DNA of 64,000 bases from Leptospiraceae bacterium (GTDB lineage: Bacteria; Spirochaetota; Leptospiria; Leptospirales; Leptonemataceae), in NCBI GenBank assembly GCA_026418015.1, contig JAOACE010000016.1, positions 113,510 through 177,509 on the forward strand. The letters run 5' to 3'. Position numbers and translations under genes: made by a program. Below the pieces are notes generated by a model. It worked only from the letters and a program-made list of their open reading frames with translations, did no database searches and was not told the origin of the DNA. Shown here one piece after another: positions 37,530-47,029 of this stretch (its first letter is position 1; every line of letters begins with the position of its first letter).

Positions 37530-37556
37530 TTGACAATTGTGTCGTTATTTTATAAT
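37530..37556 (+). promoter_or_regulatory. Conventional sigma70-type promoter of START-domain gene
   Basis: TTGACA at 37530-37535 and TATAAT at 37551-37556, spacing 15. The start codon lies 30 bases after the -10 with GGGGGAG ahead of it, so this gene has a normal leader, in contrast with the leaderless set. Confidence 0.5.
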
Positions 37557-37585
37557 TGAATTGAAATTCAAACATGGGGGAGTTT

Positions 37586-38173
37586 ATGAAGGTTAGAACA
37601 ATATTAATTTTGATGAGCTTATTTTTTATCCATTGGGTGTTGGAAAAAGATGCTGGGGATATAAAGGTTTATTCTCAGCCTGGTATGGGGGGATATAAAT
37701 CTTACAAAGCAGAGATCCTTATCAATAGTGATATAAAAAAAGTAGGAGACTTCTTGTTAGATATAAATGGACATTGTCGATGGGTTTATCAATGCAAAAG
37801 TTCTACAAAACCTAATACATATTCCGAAAATCATTTTATTATTCGCTATTTAATCGATATACCATGGCCAGTTGCTGATCGCGAAGTATTCTTTGACACA
37901 AAATACATAGAAAAGACAGTAAATAATAAACGTTATGTTGATATTGATATGAATGTAATAAAAGATGGATTCAGTGTACAAAAAGGCAATGTTCAAATTG
38001 TCCAAGGATACATAAAAATACAGATGGAAGAGATAGATACGAACAAAACAAAATTGATTTATATTTATAACCTTGATCCCGCAGACAATTTATCGAAAAC
38101 CTTAGCAGATCCTTTTAATTATCGTTTAACTTATTATACAATGAAAAACCTAAAAGAGATGGCATCGAAATAA
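37586..38173 (+). CDS. Secreted START-domain (SRPBCC) protein
   Basis: 195 aa. Signal-like N-terminus (ILILMSLFFIHWVL), then a START/Bet v1-like lipid-binding fold: the long VGDFLLDINGHCRWVYQCK helix, IDIPWPVADREVFF (matching the WPxxxRD motif of START domains) and the C-terminal helix NYRLTYYTMKNLKEM. The ligand is unknown, with lipids or sterol-like molecules usual in the fold. ATG 37586 follows GGGGGAG by four bases and is preferred to ATG 37574. Terminated at 38179. Confidence 0.75.
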   Translation: MKVRTILILMSLFFIHWVLEKDAGDIKVYSQPGMGGYKSYKAEILINSDIKKVGDFLLDINGHCRWVYQCKSSTKPNTYSENHFIIRYLIDIPWPVADREVFFDTKYIEKTVNNKRYVDIDMNVIKDGFSVQKGNVQIVQGYIKIQMEEIDTNKTKLIYIYNLDPADNLSKTLADPFNYRLTYYTMKNLKEMASK

Positions 38174-38178
38174 ACAGT

Positions 38179-38203
38179 AAGCGGAATTTTCCGCTTCTTT
38201 TAT
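38179..38203. terminator. Bidirectional terminator between START-domain gene and rnr
   Basis: AAGCGGAA / TTCCGCTT (38179-38186 and 38189-38196) with a two-base spacer (effective loop larger), then CTTTTATTT. Lies between convergent stops. Confidence 0.7.
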
Positions 38204-40335
38204 TTAAATATAGGTTTAAAGTAAATTTTTAACCCTTCGATATCGATTTTGTCTAATTCTAATTTCCAACGTTCTCCAAGAAATGCTGGTCTTGCTAAGA
38301 TTTTCACATACACAGAAAATGGATCTGGTATAATCAATTCTGGTTCGTTGGTTAAATATCCAGCGGGAATAAATCCATCAGTAGGGCACTCTTCTAATTC
38401 TACATAAATACCTTCTGGTCTAATACCTGTAATAAAACCATGAAAGGTCGTCTGATGTGTATTTTCTATGTAGCGAATCAATTTTAATTTCCACATATCT
38501 CTTTCTGCATCCATAGCATTTCTCTCTGCTTCGCTTGTCTTTATCCCTAATTCGAAAACTTCTTCCATAGTGTATAGAGGCTTTTTATTGTTTAAGAGTT
38601 GGATCAAACTTCTATGAACAACAAGATCGGGATAGCGCCTAATGGGAGAGGTAAAATGACAATAGTGTTTAAAACCAAGTCCCCAATGTCCACTGGATTC
38701 TGGACTATATCGTGCTTGCATAAAAGATCGCAATAATAACAGGTTAAATATTCTTGATTCTTTTTCGCCTTTCTTTTGAACTTCTTTTATCGCTTTTTGG
38801 ATTAAAAAGGGTTCTACTTCTTCTAATTTTAGACGAATATCATAGATCTGAAAAAATGCATTAAGCAGTTCTAACTTTTCTTCTTCCATTGGTTCGTGAA
38901 TGCGATAGAGGGTCGGCACTTGTTTTTTTTGTAGATATTCTGCAACAGCAATGTTTGCAGATAACATACATTCTTCAATCAGCATACTACTTCGTAAACG
39001 TTCTCTTAGTTTGATTTCTACAACTTTATCGTTTTCTCCAAAAACAAATTTGGGCTCTGGAATATCCAAATCGATTCTTCCTTCTTTGATTCTTTCTTTT
39101 TTTTGAATTTGTGCAATTTCCCATAGCTTAGGTAGAATTGGATCTACATCTGTGTCAATAAGTTGTTCTGCAATTTCGTACGTATAACGTTTGTTTACTC
39201 TTATAATAGAACGATAGAATTTCGATTTTAGAATTTTTCCTGTTTTAGCGTGGATTTCCATCTCTGCTGTAACTGTTAGTCTATTTTTACCTTCTACAAG
39301 AGAACAGAGATTTTCCGATAGTGCAGGAGGTAGCATAGGAATAACGCGATTTGCTAAATAATAAGATGTACCTCTTTCTTGTGCTTCTAAGTCCAAAGGT
39401 GTATTTTTTTCTACATAAAACGATACATCTGCAATATGAACATATAGTTTATATTTATTTTTATTAATTATTTCTAAACTAATTGCATCGTCGAAATCCT
39501 TTGCATCTTCTCCATCAATTGTAATGGTATAAAGATCGCGAAGATCTTTCCTTTTATTCCAATCTGGGATGGTATGAGGTTTTTCTGGATCATATTCGGG
39601 AAAATGATAATCCGGATAGTATGGATTTAAGTTGTATTTGATCAAAATTCTGTCAAAATCAAGATCGAATTCTGTTTCGTCTTCGAACCGAATAAAAACA
39701 GATTCTTGAAAGTGAGCCTGTTTATATTGAATCATCTTGCCTGTTAACTTTATCACAATTTTTGTAGAAACTTTTATTCTTTCGCGAGTATCTTTCGAAA
39801 GCCCAGCTAAATTACAAATAACAGAAAGTTTACCAGGTATATCTAATAACTTTCCTATTGCATATTCCTTAGAAATTTCGATAACTTCCATTCGGAAGAA
39901 TTCGCGATTTCGTTTTACAATTTGGACAATTTCTCCTTCGAATCGTTCTCTTTTTTTGTCTACAAGTCGCACTAATACAATATCTCCCAACAAAGCTTTT
40001 TTACTACTTCTTGGTAGCACAAATATATCTTTGGGGAATTCATTAGGCATAAAAAGAAATCGTGGAGATGCAAAAATAAGCCCTGTTGGACTAAACGAAA
40101 CTCTACATTCTACCAAAAAAGGCGATTTAATCTTGTATTTCTTTTTCTGCTTTTCTATGAGGTTTAGGTTCATCAACTCTGATAGGATGATTTCTGGTTC
40201 AAGATATTCTTTTTTTAATTTCTTTTTGCTTGGATTCTCTTTTAATAACTTGTTTAAAAATTTGTTTAATTCTTTTTCGCTTATTTCTTTACCTTGATTT
40301 TTTTCGAAAAATCTTAGTAGTTCTTTTACTTTCAT
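38200..40335 (-). CDS. rnr: Ribonuclease R / RNase II-family 3'-5' exoribonuclease
   Basis: Degrades structured RNA. N-terminal winged-helix-like region, cold-shock domains (about 80-220), then the RNB catalytic domain beginning at TIDGEDAKDFDDAISLE, whose four Asp bind Mg2+. RYTYEIAEQL and the FTSPIRRYPDLVVHRSL motif follow, and an S1 domain ends the protein (FHGFITGIRPEGIYVELE). 711 aa, normal for RNase R. The start overlaps the tsaB stop by four bases, so rnr is the third gene of a tsaE-tsaB-rnr operon. Confidence 0.95.
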   Translation of the reverse strand: MKVKELLRFFEKNQGKEISEKELNKFLNKLLKENPSKKKLKKEYLEPEIILSELMNLNLIEKQKKKYKIKSPFLVECRVSFSPTGLIFASPRFLFMPNEFPKDIFVLPRSSKKALLGDIVLVRLVDKKRERFEGEIVQIVKRNREFFRMEVIEISKEYAIGKLLDIPGKLSVICNLAGLSKDTRERIKVSTKIVIKLTGKMIQYKQAHFQESVFIRFEDETEFDLDFDRILIKYNLNPYYPDYHFPEYDPEKPHTIPDWNKRKDLRDLYTITIDGEDAKDFDDAISLEIINKNKYKLYVHIADVSFYVEKNTPLDLEAQERGTSYYLANRVIPMLPPALSENLCSLVEGKNRLTVTAEMEIHAKTGKILKSKFYRSIIRVNKRYTYEIAEQLIDTDVDPILPKLWEIAQIQKKERIKEGRIDLDIPEPKFVFGENDKVVEIKLRERLRSSMLIEECMLSANIAVAEYLQKKQVPTLYRIHEPMEEEKLELLNAFFQIYDIRLKLEEVEPFLIQKAIKEVQKKGEKESRIFNLLLLRSFMQARYSPESSGHWGLGFKHYCHFTSPIRRYPDLVVHRSLIQLLNNKKPLYTMEEVFELGIKTSEAERNAMDAERDMWKLKLIRYIENTHQTTFHGFITGIRPEGIYVELEECPTDGFIPAGYLTNEPELIIPDPFSVYVKILARPAFLGERWKLELDKIDIEGLKIYFKPIFK

Positions 40336-41084
40336 ATTCTTGCTAATCCTTCTGGATATTTTTCGTGAGCTGGATCTTTTCTTATATACAAGGGAATTAC
40401 GTTTTTGTAATTTTCGTAAAAAAAATTATCAGAATTATTTATAAATTTTTCTGATAAAATTAAATCTATCCAAAAACGCGAAGATACCGATGTTATTAAA
40501 TTTATCTTATTTTGATAGAGTAATTTTTCTTTTTCGTTAAGCCAAGAAATCAATGGTTCTTTATTGTCTAAAAATAAAACCTTATTTTCTATTGTGTGGA
40601 GGATTTCATTTTTAGAAATGTCAGATATGGGGTTTAAAAGCATGTCTTGATTAAATTCTTTTGTGTAGTATTTTTTTTGTTTCCCATCGAATCCAATAAG
40701 GAAGTGATCGATATTCTCTTGTCTGTAAATAGAATAAGAATAAAGAGACAAGCTATCGATGGCAATAATGGGAATGCGATAAATCTGAGATAAGGTTCTT
40801 GCTGTGGTTACACTAATTCTAACACCGGTAAAAGAACCAGGTCCTGTTCCACAAAGAATTAAATCAGGCTTTTTATACAATAATACTTCTTTTAGATATA
40901 GACTTAATTTCTGAAAGCTATTTCTTATCCCTTCTTCTTCTTTTTGGTATAGAGTAGTTATAGAAAAATTTGATGTAGATTCGAAATCTATTTTAAAAAA
41001 AGAACAAATAATCCATCTTGTACTGGTATCTAATGCTAATACATAAAAGGTTTTATGGTTTGTTAAAAATTCTTGGTAATTCAT
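40332..41084 (-). CDS. tsaB: tRNA t6A synthesis protein TsaB
   Basis: Non-catalytic partner of TsaD in the threonylcarbamoyl transfer to A37. An ASKHA-like N-terminal half with LALDTSTRW and CGTGPGSFTGVRISVTTART is diagnostic, followed by PIIAIDSLSLYSY. The C-terminal half is poorly conserved, as usual. 250 aa. Overlaps tsaE by 32 bases and rnr by four, so translation is coupled. TsaD and TsaC are not in the window. Confidence 0.9.
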   Translation of the reverse strand: MNYQEFLTNHKTFYVLALDTSTRWIICSFFKIDFESTSNFSITTLYQKEEEGIRNSFQKLSLYLKEVLLYKKPDLILCGTGPGSFTGVRISVTTARTLSQIYRIPIIAIDSLSLYSYSIYRQENIDHFLIGFDGKQKKYYTKEFNQDMLLNPISDISKNEILHTIENKVLFLDNKEPLISWLNEKEKLLYQNKINLITSVSSRFWIDLILSEKFINNSDNFFYENYKNVIPLYIRKDPAHEKYPEGLARI

Positions 41085-41559
41085 ATCTTTTATCGTGCTT
41101 AAATATTTTAATCGTTCTTTCTGTAAAATGATTTATTTTGTGTTCAATTCGAATCAAATAAATATTTAAACGACTTTCGATAAATTCTGCTTTTTGCCAC
41201 CATTCGATTGCATGGATGGTGAATTTGTTTTCGTAAGTATCATACCATAGTTCTCTTAGCTCCATTTCTTCTAGTTCTATTGAAGTTATTCTGTATAAAT
41301 CGTAGTGGATAAAAGCATTTTCTTCGTTTGTATATATATTATAAATATTAAATGAAGGGCTATTAATAATTTGTTGAATTCCTAATTGTTTTCCTATTAG
41401 TTGGCAGATAGTTGTTTTACCTGCACCTATGTTGCCTTCGAGTAATAGAACAGCACCGTTATTTTCTTTTTTTACGAATTCGAAAAAGAATTTTTTGATG
41501 ATTTCTTCTGTTTCTTGAAGGTTTTTGCAAAAATAATCTATTAAAGGTTGACTTTCCAT
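41053..41559 (-). CDS. tsaE: tRNA t6A synthesis ATPase TsaE
   Basis: P-loop ATPase needed for turnover of the TsaBD complex. Walker A LEGNIGAGKTT, then SPSFNIYNIY (the SPTF-type motif), YDLYRI and the Trp-bearing AIEWWQKAE are all in place. The frame is open to 41589, but ATG 41559 gives the normal N-terminus (168 aa). Its end overlaps tsaB by 32 bases. First gene of the operon; no clear promoter seen in front. Confidence 0.92.
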   Translation of the reverse strand: MESQPLIDYFCKNLQETEEIIKKFFFEFVKKENNGAVLLLEGNIGAGKTTICQLIGKQLGIQQIINSPSFNIYNIYTNEENAFIHYDLYRITSIELEEMELRELWYDTYENKFTIHAIEWWQKAEFIESRLNIYLIRIEHKINHFTERTIKIFKHDKRYELPRIFNKP

Positions 41560-41678
41560 CTTAGTGAAAATACATATTTTTATTACCAAATTACAAGAAA
41601 ATATTTTATTTCGATTAAGAATAAAAAATAACTTGCAAAAAAAAGAATATATAGCGTCTAATTATATAGGAGAAGTTT

Positions 41679-42788
41679 ATGATTAAATTAAAATTTCAGA
41701 TCCTTATGTTTGCAATGTTTGGATATTTTGTTATGGGAAATTTTAACCAATTAAGTGCACAAATTTATTGTCAAGGACCGGGATGTTCTTCTCTTCCTAT
41801 CAATTCTGACGACATGAATAGAATTTATACTGCTTTACAAACGAATTATTTGAACGAAGTTTTAGACGATATGTCCACAGCCAATGCTTATGCTTTGGTT
41901 AATACCATTCCGGGGGGAGTTGTAAACCTAAATGAATTTACTATTGGGCTTGGTATTTCTGTGGCACAAACAGAAGTTCGAAAAATTGATGTTTTTGTTC
42001 CAGACTATGGTACCTTAGAAGATGTTCCTTCTGTTGGGGTAGGGTTAATTCCATCGCTTTTTATTGGAATGAACTTAGGGTATGTTTTTTCTAGTAAACC
42101 TACGTTGAGTAAATTGCCTTGGTATTCCATCCATCGGTTTGATTTATATTTATCTTACTTAAAATCTAGTATAGAAAATAAAGATTACGATATTGGAAGA
42201 AAAAACGAATCGTGGATTATGCATGGTAGAACTACTGGGGTTGAGCTACGTTATCATTTAGCAGAAGGCGATAAAGACATAAGTTATTTGTTTGGGTTTT
42301 CTGGTGTTTCGTTGGGGGTTGGTTATCATCAAGCAAATTATGATTTAAAATACAAATTAATGGATTATAAGGTTGTTTTAAATGCTGCATACAATACAGA
42401 TTTAACATGGAAAGCAGATAACGAAGTAAACTATAATAACAAAATGGATGCTTACACATTAGATATAAGAACAGGGATTCAATTGTTGTACTTTTTTCGA
42501 TTCTCTATTGGAGCTGGTAATGCTTGGCTTAAAGGTAGTTCAAAATTTCAATTCCAACGTTTTGGTCCCGTTACTATTTCCAGCGATTATTTAACGCTCT
42601 TAGGTTATAATGCACCCACATCTTATTTAGGAATTCTTTTGGAAGGAAGTGGTTCTCCGAAGCAAAAAAGCATAGCATATCTAACGTTAGGATTAGAATT
42701 AAACATCCCTGTGTTTAAAATCTTTATAGATGTTAAAGGAACCAAAGATATTTATAGCGGTAGTGTAGGAGTCCGTATGTCTTTATAA
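41679..42788 (+). CDS. Outer-membrane beta-barrel protein (leptospiral Lsa36-like)
   Basis: 369 aa with signal (MFAMFGYFVMGNFNQLSAQ), a short N-terminal plug-like helix, then alternating amphipathic strands to a C-terminal SVGVRMSL, which ends in the hydrophobic residue typical of barrel-assembly signals. Two Cys (IYCQGPGC) follow the signal. Resembles outer-membrane proteins of Leptospira annotated as Lsa36-like; this is from memory of the layout, not a search. Preceded by a good Shine-Dalgarno (AGGAGAAG). Possible roles: surface adhesion or transport. Confidence 0.55.
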   Translation: MIKLKFQILMFAMFGYFVMGNFNQLSAQIYCQGPGCSSLPINSDDMNRIYTALQTNYLNEVLDDMSTANAYALVNTIPGGVVNLNEFTIGLGISVAQTEVRKIDVFVPDYGTLEDVPSVGVGLIPSLFIGMNLGYVFSSKPTLSKLPWYSIHRFDLYLSYLKSSIENKDYDIGRKNESWIMHGRTTGVELRYHLAEGDKDISYLFGFSGVSLGVGYHQANYDLKYKLMDYKVVLNAAYNTDLTWKADNEVNYNNKMDAYTLDIRTGIQLLYFFRFSIGAGNAWLKGSSKFQFQRFGPVTISSDYLTLLGYNAPTSYLGILLEGSGSPKQKSIAYLTLGLELNIPVFKIFIDVKGTKDIYSGSVGVRMSL

Positions 42789-42808
42789 TCTACTTTTGTT
42801 GAATAGAT

Positions 42809-43648
42809 TTATTCATTTCGTTTTTTTTCTTGATAAATTTTATCTAATATAGGTTTGAGCCTTTTGGCAATTTCTTCGTAACCCTTTGTGTTAAAATGTA
42901 AAAGATCATATTTAGCTAAGGGATAATCGGAAATCTTTCTGTAGAATTTTTCTTGTAAAAGTGGTTTATCTTCTTCTGCAAGAATTTCCCATAGATCAAA
43001 ATAAATCGTTTTGGGGTAAGTAAGTAATAAATTATAAATCCTCTGGTTTAGGTATGGCGAAACGCTATTAACTTTCGAAGATAATACAGGAGGAATACTT
43101 GCAAAGATGATATAGGTGTCTGGTAATTTTAATCGAATATTGTAAAAAATTAAATTAATATTATTTATAATATTATTAATACATCTTCCTTCTAAAAGAT
43201 CGTTTCCTCCGATAGAAATTAATATAACATCTGGTTTTAGTGCAATTATATCGTTTTCTAAGCTTGTTAACAATAGAAGGGTTGTTTCGCCTCCGATTGC
43301 TCGATTCACAATAGTATAATTCGATAAATATTCCTGATAAATTTCTGGAGTAAAAAGTGCCATTGTAGATTCACCAGCTATTACCATAAAAGGATTTTTT
43401 TCTACGGGAGGAAAATTTTTTCTAACTTCTTCTCTCAATTTAAGATAGGTTAAATTTTTTTCTTTGTTAACTAATCCCTTTTCGCATTGAAAGTTGGGAT
43501 CAAAATAATTTTTACCTGGTAATGGTTCACTTTGTCCAAAGGTTCTACAATTAAACAAAAAAATTACAAAAACAAAAATGAGCAGTTCTAAAAATAATTT
43601 TTTAATCCACATTGCAAAACGAATAAAATTCCTTTTATTTTTTGTCAT
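42809..43648 (-). CDS. SGNH/GDSL hydrolase lipoprotein
   Basis: 279 aa. Signal ends in IFLFNC (about residue 33), preceded by a basic N-terminal extension; a later ATG at 43612 would give a more usual signal. Block I VIAGESTMALF (the nucleophile Ser), block II NRAIGGETT, block III SIGGNDLLEG and block V DLLHFNTKGYE (Asp and His) are all in place, so an active esterase or acetylhydrolase is expected. It starts inside the end of the upstream hydrolase gene (14-base overlap). Confidence 0.8.
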   Translation of the reverse strand: MTKNKRNFIRFAMWIKKLFLELLIFVFVIFLFNCRTFGQSEPLPGKNYFDPNFQCEKGLVNKEKNLTYLKLREEVRKNFPPVEKNPFMVIAGESTMALFTPEIYQEYLSNYTIVNRAIGGETTLLLLTSLENDIIALKPDVILISIGGNDLLEGRCINNIINNINLIFYNIRLKLPDTYIIFASIPPVLSSKVNSVSPYLNQRIYNLLLTYPKTIYFDLWEILAEEDKPLLQEKFYRKISDYPLAKYDLLHFNTKGYEEIAKRLKPILDKIYQEKKRNE

Positions 43649-44888
43649 TTGTTTTTTTGATGGATTGCTTTAATACACGATTTAATTCGATTCTTCGCTT
43701 TAATTTTTGAAACCATGTCTTAATTCGTTTTTGTTTTGCCATTCCGTGTTTTTCTAACCAATCTAATATAATTGGGAAGATTTCTTCTGGTGCATATTCA
43801 CCAACGGTTAAACACAAATGACCATAATCTTCTTTAAAATTATTTCTTTTTCCAGCAATTACGTATTTTTTTATAGAAGAGCGAATTTTGTCGTATACAA
43901 ATCGAACTTGAGGAGGAGGTGCAATATGATCTACTGAACCTGCGATTAATAATGTGGGTATGTTGATGCGTTCTAAATTACTTCTATAATCGATGGTTTT
44001 ATCGATAGAAAGTTCTTTTTTCTGTCGTGCCCAACTCGTAAATTCGTCGATTACACCTTGGTTTATGGGTTCAATACAATTGGCTAATAAAAGCTGAATA
44101 GTTCTTTTTTTTGTGTTATTGGGATTGTATAAAAATTTGTCTATTGGTGTTGGTATGTATTTTCCTAAGGGAGAAACCATTCTAGAACCTGATTTTATCG
44201 GAAATAATTTCCCAATCCAAGGATTTTTTATAACCTGTTGAATAATTTTATTGTTGATATAATCTGCTTTCCCTGGACTACCTAATGCAATCAGCGTTTG
44301 AATTTTTTTTGATTCTGGTAAGCCTAATCCAGAAATTGCATATCCAATCATGCCACCCAAACTAAAACCAACCCAGTTGACAGCTGGTGCTTCGGTTAAT
44401 TCGATTACCTTTCGAATGATTGCTGGTGCATCGTATAAAACATAATCATCGAAGGTAATGTAATGAGAATGCTTTACTCCTTTATAATAGGATTGTCCAG
44501 CTCCTCTAAGACTTACAACAAAAACAGGAAATCCTCTAACTTTTAGGTACACTGCAAGGCTATGGTATTCATCCAAATCTAATGCATATTTATTTTGAGC
44601 AATCCCATGGCATAAAATTACGGGAAGAGCTTTTTTTCTTGGATATCGTGCTTCGTGATAATGCAATGCAATATACCAATTATCTTCTGTTCTAGCATAA
44701 AAAACATTATCTGCTAAGTCTTTTAGTTTTAACTTTGGCCTTATTAATGGATAAACAGCTGGTATAGTTAAAAAGAATATCATTAATCCCAATAATGCTG
44801 CAAACAAGAAACTACCTGTCAATATGATAATAACAATAATTCCAACAAATGCAAAAAGGATTGATAAGATGGATTCTTGATTTTTCAT
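43635..44888 (-). CDS. Alpha/beta hydrolase with N-terminal membrane segments
   Basis: 417 aa. Two hydrophobic helices (about 10-60), then the hydrolase domain with PVILCHGIAQN, GFSLGG nucleophile elbow, SLRGAGQS, an acid in IAGSVDHIAPP and a final His in YGHLCLTVG. A basic C-terminal tail (KTWFQKLKRRIELNRVLKQS) is unusual. Resembles PHA-synthase/lipase-like hydrolases. The frame is open to 44984, but ATG 44888 gives the clean start. Overlaps the SGNH gene; divergent from 44931 with 42 bases between. Confidence 0.8.
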   Translation of the reverse strand: MKNQESILSILFAFVGIIVIIILTGSFLFAALLGLMIFFLTIPAVYPLIRPKLKLKDLADNVFYARTEDNWYIALHYHEARYPRKKALPVILCHGIAQNKYALDLDEYHSLAVYLKVRGFPVFVVSLRGAGQSYYKGVKHSHYITFDDYVLYDAPAIIRKVIELTEAPAVNWVGFSLGGMIGYAISGLGLPESKKIQTLIALGSPGKADYINNKIIQQVIKNPWIGKLFPIKSGSRMVSPLGKYIPTPIDKFLYNPNNTKKRTIQLLLANCIEPINQGVIDEFTSWARQKKELSIDKTIDYRSNLERINIPTLLIAGSVDHIAPPPQVRFVYDKIRSSIKKYVIAGKRNNFKEDYGHLCLTVGEYAPEEIFPIILDWLEKHGMAKQKRIKTWFQKLKRRIELNRVLKQSIKKTNDKK

Positions 44889-44930
44889 GATCTTGAACAA
44901 ATTCGTAAAAATGATATTTGAGTCAATAAA

Positions 44931-45338
44931 ATGAAGTCTTTTAAAGGAACATTTTTTTCTATCCATTATCCAGAAAGTTGGCAATTGGAAATCATCGAAA
45001 ATATTCCGAGTTTATATCGTCCTGATGGGCCTGGTGCATTGTTGATTGTTGCATTTCGATACGAAGCAGAAACGGTCGATACAAAAAGGGAGTTGATTCG
45101 ATACTTAACATCTCGAAACATCAAAGCTTCGGAAAATAGAATTACCACTTATGAATTAAAACCGGATCTATGGGCTTCTGCCATAGAGTTTATACACGAA
45201 GAACGTTTTTGGTTCGCAAACCTTGTGGGAAAAGATCATAAATATATTTTATATTTGTGGAATAGTGACGAAATTCCCACAAAAGATATAGCGTTAGAGA
45301 TGTCAGAAATTATCAAAAGTACAAAATATTTAGAATAA
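44931..45338 (+). CDS. Hypothetical protein, PsbP/MOG1-like fold possible
   Basis: 135 aa, soluble, no signal. FFSIHYPESWQLEIIENIPSL followed by RPDGPGALLIVAFRYE resembles the opening of PsbP/Mog1/DUF1795-type domains. Later strands (RFWFANLVGKDHKYILYLWN) fit. Function unknown. TTGAAC-N16-TATTTG precedes the ATG by about 10 bases, so the leader is very short. Its 3' end overlaps the convergent GNAT gene by nine bases. Confidence 0.5.
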   Translation: MKSFKGTFFSIHYPESWQLEIIENIPSLYRPDGPGALLIVAFRYEAETVDTKRELIRYLTSRNIKASENRITTYELKPDLWASAIEFIHEERFWFANLVGKDHKYILYLWNSDEIPTKDIALEMSEIIKSTKYLE

Positions 45339-45857
45339 TCTTCTAAGTTTATATTTTCCTATTTTAGAATCGATGATTTTAAAATTCAGTGATTGTAATA
45401 TTTTTAGCGAAGGGACATTATTCTGATCTACGATTGCATCGAATCCATCGAAGTGTTTCGATAATAAGTCGATCATGAAAGAAATGTATTTTTTTCCAAT
45501 GCCTTTCCCTCTATATGATTTTTTTAAAAAATAACCAATCTCTGGAATAGGATTTAGATCTTTTACCATAAAGATTCCAACAATTTCGTTTTTTATCAAA
45601 AAAAAAGAGAAATGTTTTTTGTTATAGTATTCGATCGTTTCTTCTAGAAATCTTTGGGCATTTTTTAATGTAAACCTTGAGGTCGGATTTTCTTCAGTAA
45701 TCATCTCTAAAATTGATTTGTCGCTACATAACTGATAAAAATTTTGGATGATCTTTTTGTTTAAGTTTAAATAGCAACCCGGAACCACAGAGAAATGATC
45801 TTGATCAAAAGAAAAATCCATGATGGAGATTTCTGATAAATTTATTTTGTGGTTCAT
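45330..45857 (-). CDS. GNAT-family N-acetyltransferase
   Basis: 175 aa. Acetyl-CoA binding segment PIPEIGYFLKKSYRGKGIGKKY (the Q/RxxGxG/A motif A) then DAIVDQNNVPSLKILQSLNF, typical of RimJ/RimL-like acetyltransferases. Substrate unknown. No Shine-Dalgarno; TTGATT lies 34 bases before ATG 45857. It is divergent from queE with 41 bases between the starts. Confidence 0.82.
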   Translation of the reverse strand: MNHKINLSEISIMDFSFDQDHFSVVPGCYLNLNKKIIQNFYQLCSDKSILEMITEENPTSRFTLKNAQRFLEETIEYYNKKHFSFFLIKNEIVGIFMVKDLNPIPEIGYFLKKSYRGKGIGKKYISFMIDLLSKHFDGFDAIVDQNNVPSLKILQSLNFKIIDSKIGKYKLRRLF

Positions 45858-45898
45858 AAGAAATTGTTTTATTATGTTATTAGAGAATCAAACCTTTT

Positions 45899-46615
45899 AT
45901 GAAGGACAATAAAATCATTTTAGTGGAACCATTGCATTACGTTTTACAAGGAGAAGGTAAAAATCTTGGTAAAAAAATGATTTTACTTCGCGTTGCAGGT
46001 TGTAATGTGCAATGTCCTGATTGCGATACAACATATAGTTGGAAATTTTCTAAAAAAGATTTTTTGTTGTCTTATACGAAGGAAGAATTATTAAAAGAAA
46101 TTTATAAAATAAATAATAAAAAAAATATAAATCATTTATTAGTAACTGGAGGAGAACCTGCAATCTGGCAGGAGTTCTTGTCTTCGCTACTGCTATCTTT
46201 GAATACATTTTTTTTCGATGTAGAAACCAGTGGATATGATGAATGGAAGTTTATCAAGAATCATCCAGAATTAAGTAAAAAGGTGCATTTTAATATTTCC
46301 CCCAAGATTGGTGCATTAAAAGCTAAAAAATTTTCGGATTTAAAAGATATCTATATATTAAAAAATCCTCCTTTAAATTATATTGTAAAAATTGTTTCTT
46401 CTAGAAAAACCTTTTTTGAAGATTTACAACAAATAGAAAAGTTGATAGAGTATTATGGTATACCGCGAAATAAAATTTTTTTAATGCCCTTTGCAAAAAC
46501 AAGAGAAGAATTGTTAGAAGAGTCCGAATTTCTTATAGACCAGTGTTTTATTTATGGGTTTGAATTTAGTCCACGATTACACATTTTAATTTTTAACAAT
46601 CAGCGTCTAAAATAA
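45899..46615 (+). CDS. queE: 7-carboxy-7-deazaguanine synthase
   Basis: Radical-SAM enzyme making CDG, an intermediate to preQ1 and queuosine. Typical LQGEGKNLGKKMILLRVAGCNVQC; the iron-sulphur motif is C-x3-C-x2-C (CNVQCPDC), followed by the SAM-binding GGEPA, ISPK (NISPKIGALK) and the final PRLHI. 238 aa. No other que genes adjoin; tgt is at 30670. TTGTTT sits 35 bases before the ATG. Queuosine is inferred as the pathway product. Confidence 0.93.
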   Translation: MKDNKIILVEPLHYVLQGEGKNLGKKMILLRVAGCNVQCPDCDTTYSWKFSKKDFLLSYTKEELLKEIYKINNKKNINHLLVTGGEPAIWQEFLSSLLLSLNTFFFDVETSGYDEWKFIKNHPELSKKVHFNISPKIGALKAKKFSDLKDIYILKNPPLNYIVKIVSSRKTFFEDLQQIEKLIEYYGIPRNKIFLMPFAKTREELLEESEFLIDQCFIYGFEFSPRLHILIFNNQRLK

Positions 46616-46619
46616 TGGT

Positions 46620-46647
46620 TTGATTTTGGAATTTATTTGGATATATT
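46620..46647 (+). promoter_or_regulatory. Predicted leaderless promoter of the SUKH-like gene
   Basis: TTGATT (46620-46625), 16-base spacer, TATATT (46642-46647), seven bases to ATG 46655. Good -10 and no Shine-Dalgarno; this supports 46655 as the start. Confidence 0.55.
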
Positions 46648-46654
46648 TGCAATT

Positions 46655-47026
46655 ATGAGTATTATGGACGTTATTTCTGAGATTTATCAATTAGAAAAAT
46701 ATATTGATTCTGCTGTATTTAGCGAAGATGAATTGAATTATTACGAAAAAAAATTTGGTGTGATTTTCCCCGAAGACTACAGAAAACTATTGATGTCGGT
46801 TGATCCCGATATACCTCAGTTCTTTTTTACTGTACCAGAAAGACATAAAACTTACAAGCAATATATTCTAATCGCCAAATATAAAGAATACGATATTGCA
46901 TTCGACAGAAAAAATAACATGAAGATTGTATATCTATTGAACGACGAAAGGGTAGAAATACACGATACCTTTTTTCGATGGTTCGAAGATTTTTGGAAAG
47001 AACACAAAAACGATCAAGAAGAATAA
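46655..47026 (+). CDS. SMI1/KNR4 (SUKH)-like protein
   Basis: 123 aa, soluble, acidic. The segment ELNYYEKKFGVIFPEDYRKLLMSVDPD matches the opening of SUKH/SMI1-KNR4 domains, which in bacteria include immunity proteins to secreted toxins. No toxin gene adjoins, so a housekeeping variant is equally possible. An upstream TTG (46637) is open, but ATG 46655 fits the predicted promoter; ATG 46664 is an alternative. Confidence 0.6.
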   Translation: MSIMDVISEIYQLEKYIDSAVFSEDELNYYEKKFGVIFPEDYRKLLMSVDPDIPQFFFTVPERHKTYKQYILIAKYKEYDIAFDRKNNMKIVYLLNDERVEIHDTFFRWFEDFWKEHKNDQEE

Positions 47027-47029
47027 CAA

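Noticed and set aside
39737..40297. 186-codon open frame antisense to rnr
   Set aside because: Lies wholly within rnr, which has full homology; the antisense product is low-complexity Ser/Asn/Phe-rich and has no start signal.
46655..47026. Toxin-immunity system around the SUKH-like protein
   Set aside because: No polymorphic toxin, secretion tag or repeat cassette next to it; neighbours are queE and a broken lipoprotein.
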